Shown here: positions 6,904-9,296 of the stretch, in pieces
Layout of the letters: each line of letters begins with the position of its first letter
Position numbering within the stretch: the first letter of the stretch is position 1
DNA from: CAYRZL01 sp964428795
Lineage (GTDB): Bacteria > Bacillota > Clostridia > Lachnospirales > Lachnospiraceae
Direction of reading: 5' to 3'
Length of the DNA: 9,296 bases
NCBI GenBank assembly: GCA_964428795.1
Contig: CAYRZL010000093.1
Location: 1-9,296, forward strand
Position numbers and translations under genes: made by a program
The notes under the pieces: generated by a model
The model's database searches: none
What the model was told of the DNA's origin: nothing
Seen by the model: only the letters and a program-made list of their open reading frames with translations

Positions 6904-8640
6904 TTATTCACTAAAGATCGCACTTCTCTGGGAAAACTCATCCAGTTTCTGATGAACAATATGTGACAAGTAAGGATCGTTTATTACCCCGTCTACCCAG
7001 GCCCCCAACACTTTCCAAAGTACCCATAATGGGAAACTGGTTTCATGATAATTTTTAATCCTTTGCCATTCCGCCCTATCGGTATAGAACGTGCTTTGCC
7101 TGGCCTGCAGCACATCTTTGTCCACAGGAAGCGCCTGCCAGGACGCAAATAATTGCTGTGCTTTCCCTTCCTCTTCCACATCGGAATAATCCATGGATCG
7201 CTTTACCAGGAGGGTATACTGGTACATCGTTGCGGCCAAACATGCTTTGCCAATATAAGCTGCCGTGAAAGCCTGACTTCCATAATGGTTATATGCAATC
7301 TTTGCCTTCCAAATATAAGATTTAAAAATATACTGGAGTTCCTTTAAAGAAAGCTGCTCCCAATTCAAATAATTCCCATTTGCATCAGGTTCTGGGCTGT
7401 TGCCGCAGAAAATAATTTCGATAACTCTTTGAAACCCTCTTTCGGCTTCATCAAAACGCCCAATGCGTGCAGCATAACAAGCCAGTTTATATTGTGCCTG
7501 ATAGCAACGGGAGGGGTCTGCCTTTTGCGCATATTGATAACAGGACAACGCAGCCTCTTTATTTCCGCCTATCTTTTCATAATAGCTGCCCAACCGGTAT
7601 TGGATAAAGGCATAATACTTTTCGTTTCCTTCTGCTTTATCCAAAATATAATCGTAATATTCCCGCGCCGATGCTTTTGTCTCTTCGCTTGTAAAGCAAA
7701 CCGTCGCGGCCATCAAATAAGCTGTCAAATGAGAAGGGTCTTCCTCTAATATAAACCGAAGATACCCAATCAGTGTTTCTACTGTGCAAACCTCAAATTT
7801 GCATTCTTCAGGACTAAGATTCGCTTCCGAGGGATCACAATCCAAGCTTTCTGACGGCGTATAGGACAATAAATTAAAAATTTCTCGAATGCACCGCCCG
7901 GCATTCACACAAGCATATACACTGTAAATACAACGTGAACTGGTACTTTCTTTTACATTATAAAAAGTCTTTGTTGTATCCCCCAACCTCTGCTGCCTTC
8001 TCAGTACCGCATAAACATACCATAAATTGCGCAACATTTCCAAAGCATAAACCTGTGGCGGAATGTGACGGATATTGATATTGGCATCAATGGCTTCTCC
8101 CATCCTTAAAATGCGGAAGCCACGCTTACATTGCAAGATATTGTAAAGATTCTTTTGAAGATACAGCTTCCGCACCTCTTGGATGCAGGCCTTTCCTTCC
8201 GGCTTATCCTCCCAAATCAAATCAATTAGTTTTTCTAAAACGCCTGCCCGTAATTCCTTTTTACTTGTTGCTACATACTGATTTTGGTGCAATTCCTCTT
8301 GGGTTGTTCCTACCTGATAATTATAAGTCACCTGTTTCCCCTGGGTATCCCCCACATGGTAGCTATAATTTATCTGATCCTCCACAGGGAAAGCAAAATC
8401 CACATAAACACGCCGATGCCCAGACGAAACCACATAGTGATCCTCTACTGGGCAATTTAATACAATATCTACATCGTTATCTGCCGGGTCTGTCTGCAGA
8501 AACTCCGTCCAGCCAGAAAACTGGGACACAGTTGTGTCATACACAAGGCAGCCAATAAAACGGAAAAATTCCTTTAAAAACTCTTTCTCGGCGGCATATC
8601 CCCAAGGACGGATAATCTGAAGCGTGTTTACGTTCGACAT
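6904..8640 (-). CDS. TPR-repeat protein, first gene of the RADAR operon, function unknown
   Basis: This 578-aa soluble protein has no signal peptide or membrane helix. The C-terminal part, about 304-410, shows TPR-like helical hairpins: 'AFIQYRLGSYYEKIGGNKEAALSCYQYA' (344-371) and 'YQAQYKLACYAARIGRFDEAERGFQRV' (380-406) fit the W-LG-Y-A-F-A-P spacing, preceded by a weaker repeat at 304-338. The helical character continues to the end. The N-terminal 90 residues look alpha/beta ('TLQIIR', then a long amphipathic helix 15-30, then 'CLVYDTTV', 'VDIVLN' and 'RVYVDFAF'), but I recognise no family or catalytic motif. The ATG is preceded by a perfect AGGAGG with a 9-nt spacer, and that site is buried in a leader hairpin. 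As the promoter-proximal gene it should be made first and in excess if the downstream hairpin terminates. TPR domains bind proteins or peptides, so a sensor, adaptor or regulator for RdrA/RdrB is a reasonable inference. I do not know it as a described RADAR component. Confidence 0.85.
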   Translation of the reverse strand: MSNVNTLQIIRPWGYAAEKEFLKEFFRFIGCLVYDTTVSQFSGWTEFLQTDPADNDVDIVLNCPVEDHYVVSSGHRRVYVDFAFPVEDQINYSYHVGDTQGKQVTYNYQVGTTQEELHQNQYVATSKKELRAGVLEKLIDLIWEDKPEGKACIQEVRKLYLQKNLYNILQCKRGFRILRMGEAIDANINIRHIPPQVYALEMLRNLWYVYAVLRRQQRLGDTTKTFYNVKESTSSRCIYSVYACVNAGRCIREIFNLLSYTPSESLDCDPSEANLSPEECKFEVCTVETLIGYLRFILEEDPSHLTAYLMAATVCFTSEETKASAREYYDYILDKAEGNEKYYAFIQYRLGSYYEKIGGNKEAALSCYQYAQKADPSRCYQAQYKLACYAARIGRFDEAERGFQRVIEIIFCGNSPEPDANGNYLNWEQLSLKELQYIFKSYIWKAKIAYNHYGSQAFTAAYIGKACLAATMYQYTLLVKRSMDYSDVEEEGKAQQLFASWQALPVDKDVLQARQSTFYTDRAEWQRIKNYHETSFPLWVLWKVLGAWVDGVINDPYLSHIVHQKLDEFSQRSAIFSE

Positions 8641-8646
8641 TATCCG

Positions 8647-8688
8647 TTCCCTCCTGAAGGATCACCTACCCTATCCCCTTGGAGGGAA
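8647..8688 (-). promoter_or_regulatory. Leader hairpin sequestering the ribosome binding site of the TPR gene
   Basis: In the minus-strand RNA, UUCCCUCC (8688 to 8681) is the exact complement of GGAGGGAA (8654 to 8647), which overlaps the AGGAGG Shine-Dalgarno (8655 to 8650). Next to it AAGG (8680-8677) pairs with CCUU (8660-8657). The result is about 12 bp with one 2-nt bulge and a 16-nt loop (8661-8676). The folded form would hide the SD of the 578-aa gene. The 5' arm lies inside the last codons of the upstream peptide ORF, whose stop codon is in the loop. A ribosome reaching the end of that ORF would open the hairpin. This is the layout of translational attenuators; the mechanism here is inferred, while the pairing is seen directly. 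Confidence 0.7.
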
Positions 8689-8727
8689 AATGGGAGACGG
8701 AGCCAGTAAGCCAACACGAGCTCTCAT
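8671..8727 (-). CDS. Possible 18-aa leader peptide ORF upstream of the operon
   Basis: ATG to TAG encodes MRARVGLLAPSPIFPPRG. A GGAG (8739-8736) precedes the ATG by 8 nt, and the predicted transcription start is only a few nucleotides before that GGAG, so the ORF would be the first thing translated. Codons F14-P15-P16 are the anti-Shine-Dalgarno arm of the leader hairpin, and the peptide has two proline clusters (PSP and PP), a known cause of ribosome slowing. It ends 30 nt before the main start codon. It may be a regulatory leader peptide whose translation or stalling exposes the SD of the TPR gene. It is short enough to occur by chance; the support is its position and the hairpin overlap. 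Confidence 0.45.
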   Translation of the reverse strand: MRARVGLLAPSPIFPPRG

Positions 8728-8750
8728 AGATATGACTCCAATTCATGCTC

Positions 8751-8779
8751 ATTATATTATGGTCAAAACGCTTTGTCAA
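8751..8779 (-). promoter_or_regulatory. Consensus sigma-A promoter of the RADAR operon
   Basis: On the minus strand a perfect -35 TTGACA (8779-8774) and a perfect -10 TATAAT (8756-8751) are separated by 17 bp. Transcription should start near 8746-8743, giving a leader of about 100 nt before the 578-aa gene. No comparable promoter is seen in the gaps between the four genes, so this probably drives the whole operon. A promoter this strong suggests that expression is limited elsewhere: by the adjacent palindrome, the SD-masking hairpin, or the hairpin before rdrA. Confidence 0.88.
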
Positions 8780-8799
8780 CACTTTTTACAAAAAAAGTG
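8780..8799. promoter_or_regulatory. 20-bp palindrome abutting the -35 box, candidate operator
   Basis: CACTTTTT (8780-8787) and AAAAAGTG (8792-8799) form a perfect 8-bp inverted repeat around a 4-bp centre, directly upstream of the -35 hexamer. The position suits a dimeric regulator that blocks or assists RNA polymerase. The A/T tracts could instead act as an UP-like element, or be what remains of an upstream terminator. No regulator gene is in the window. Confidence 0.45.
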
Positions 8800-8800
8800 C

Positions 8801-9122
8801 AACAAAATTTCTTTGCCCGTGCGAACTGGCAATTCCCGAGACGCTCTTCGACTCTTCCAGGGCGTAAGAGTCCGGCATATCGTACTTATCTTGCTTGAAA
8901 ATTTTGCTTCCCAAAGAATCCGGCTTTCTGGAGCCATAAACAACGTTTTAGATGATTTGAAAGCGGAAGGTTCATATTATCAAAAATATTTTAGCGATCC
9001 CGAAAGCGTATGCTGAAAAAGGCTGTTCTAATAAAAAAGAAATTTTTCCTGGGCCGTGTGGCGAAATACGATTGCACATTAGAATTATATACCGGAAATC
9101 ATAGAAATATGCCCTGCCTATT
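8801..9122. other. Region without a confident gene; possible C-terminal gene remnant on the plus strand
   Basis: About 320 bases between the operon promoter and the intron end. A plus-strand open frame runs through to a TGA at 9014-9016, and its last part (ending DDLKAEGSYYQKYFSDPESVC) has coding-like composition. There is no believable start: upstream the frame crosses the operon promoter and leader. It may be the tail of a truncated gene or chance. A 7-bp inverted repeat (GACTCTT 8850-8856, AAGAGTC 8866-8872) has no following T-run. From 9017 to 9122 I see only AT-rich sequence and, at 9084-9089, a TATAAT on the minus strand without a matching -35. Confidence 0.35.
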
Positions 9123-9296
9123 ATAGCGATAGGTAAGATTTTGATGCTATCTCTACCTTTTCCCCCGCTCCACACCGTGCATGCGACTTTCACCGCACAC
9201 GGCGTTCCATCGGTTGTAATATTGATTGATTTTATACCTTAGTCATAACCTTTTGAATTTTACCTTTGCTTTATTGTGTTTGGGTTTAAGCAGTTA
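9123..9296 (-). mobile_element. 3' end of a group II intron, running off the right edge
   Basis: A canonical domain V lies at 9172-9205. It is followed on the minus strand by GGAGCGGGGGAAAAGG, then a hairpin-like domain VI candidate, and the CCTATCGCTAT ending typical of clostridial group II introns as I remember them. The A of CCTA, about eight nucleotides from the proposed end, is a plausible branch point by analogy with Ll.LtrB, so the 3' splice boundary is near 9123. Upstream of domain V (9208-9296) would be domain IV sequence after the reverse-transcriptase gene. A short frame at 9260-9295 ending in TAA could be the last eleven codons of that protein, but this is not recognisable. Intact or truncated state cannot be judged here. 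The intron is in the same orientation as the operon. Confidence 0.72.
9172..9205 (-). ncRNA. Group II intron domain V
   Basis: Exactly 34 nt fold as the catalytic domain V. There are nine pairs at the base, with a CGC triad at positions 2-4. A 2-nt AU bulge on the 3' side (positions 24-25) is followed by a distal stem, which is closed by a GAAA tetraloop at positions 15-18. All these are hallmark features, and none of the expected elements is missing. This hairpin carries the metal-binding core of self-splicing. Confidence 0.8.

Noticed and set aside
8624..9016. The full 130-codon plus-strand frame taken as a gene
   Set aside because: Its start lies inside the TPR gene and it would cross the operon promoter and leader. 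Only the last part might be a remnant, and that is noted separately.
9084..9112. A second promoter on the minus strand with TATAAT at 9084-9089
   Set aside because: At the correct distance upstream there is no resemblance to TTGACA, so the -10 match alone in AT-rich DNA is weak.
8972..9193. A 73-codon minus-strand frame
   Set aside because: Its first residues are the translation of intron domain V and VI, a structured RNA, so it is not a protein gene.

Overview
This window most likely comes from a low-to-moderate-GC Firmicute, probably a gut-type Clostridia. The evidence is the strong AGGAGG-type ribosome binding sites, a perfect consensus sigma-A promoter and a clostridial-style group II intron end; the genus cannot be read from the sequence. 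All four protein genes are on the minus strand and read from right to left as one compact operon. It is an anti-phage island built around a RADAR system (RdrA ATPase plus RdrB adenosine-deaminase-family protein).

Layout, in transcription order. The right edge (about 9123-9296) holds the 3' end of a group II intron, with a nearly textbook 34-nt domain V. About 320 bases (8801-9122) follow with no confident gene. A consensus promoter (TTGACA, 17 bp, TATAAT; 8751-8779) starts a short leader of about 100 nt. The leader holds a possible 18-codon peptide ORF and a hairpin that buries the ribosome binding site of the first gene. The genes are: a 578-aa protein with TPR-like helical repeats and an unrecognised N-terminal domain (6904-8640); a strong hairpin/terminator-like element (6843-6890); rdrA, a 964-aa P-loop ATPase (3923-6817); rdrB, a 938-aa adenosine-deaminase-fold enzyme with every expected catalytic residue (1104-3920); and a 339-aa multi-pass membrane protein (64-1083). 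The rdrA-rdrB gap is 2 nt and the rdrB-membrane gene gap is 20 nt.

How the parts may work together. In known RADAR systems RdrA and RdrB form very large assemblies that deaminate adenosine in RNA and/or adenine nucleotides during phage infection, and some loci add a small membrane protein (Csx27-like or SLATT). Here the membrane slot is filled by a larger, roughly six-helix protein. A TPR protein, which I do not know as a RADAR component, is the promoter-proximal gene. I infer that it may be a sensor, scaffold or regulator.

The most unusual feature is the 5' leader. The peptide ORF reads straight through the anti-Shine-Dalgarno arm, and its Phe-Pro-Pro codons are the anti-SD bases. It stops inside the hairpin loop. 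This is the architecture of translational attenuation as in erm/cat leaders. With the hairpin before rdrA, it suggests the operon is tightly held and released post-transcriptionally. This is inference from sequence only.
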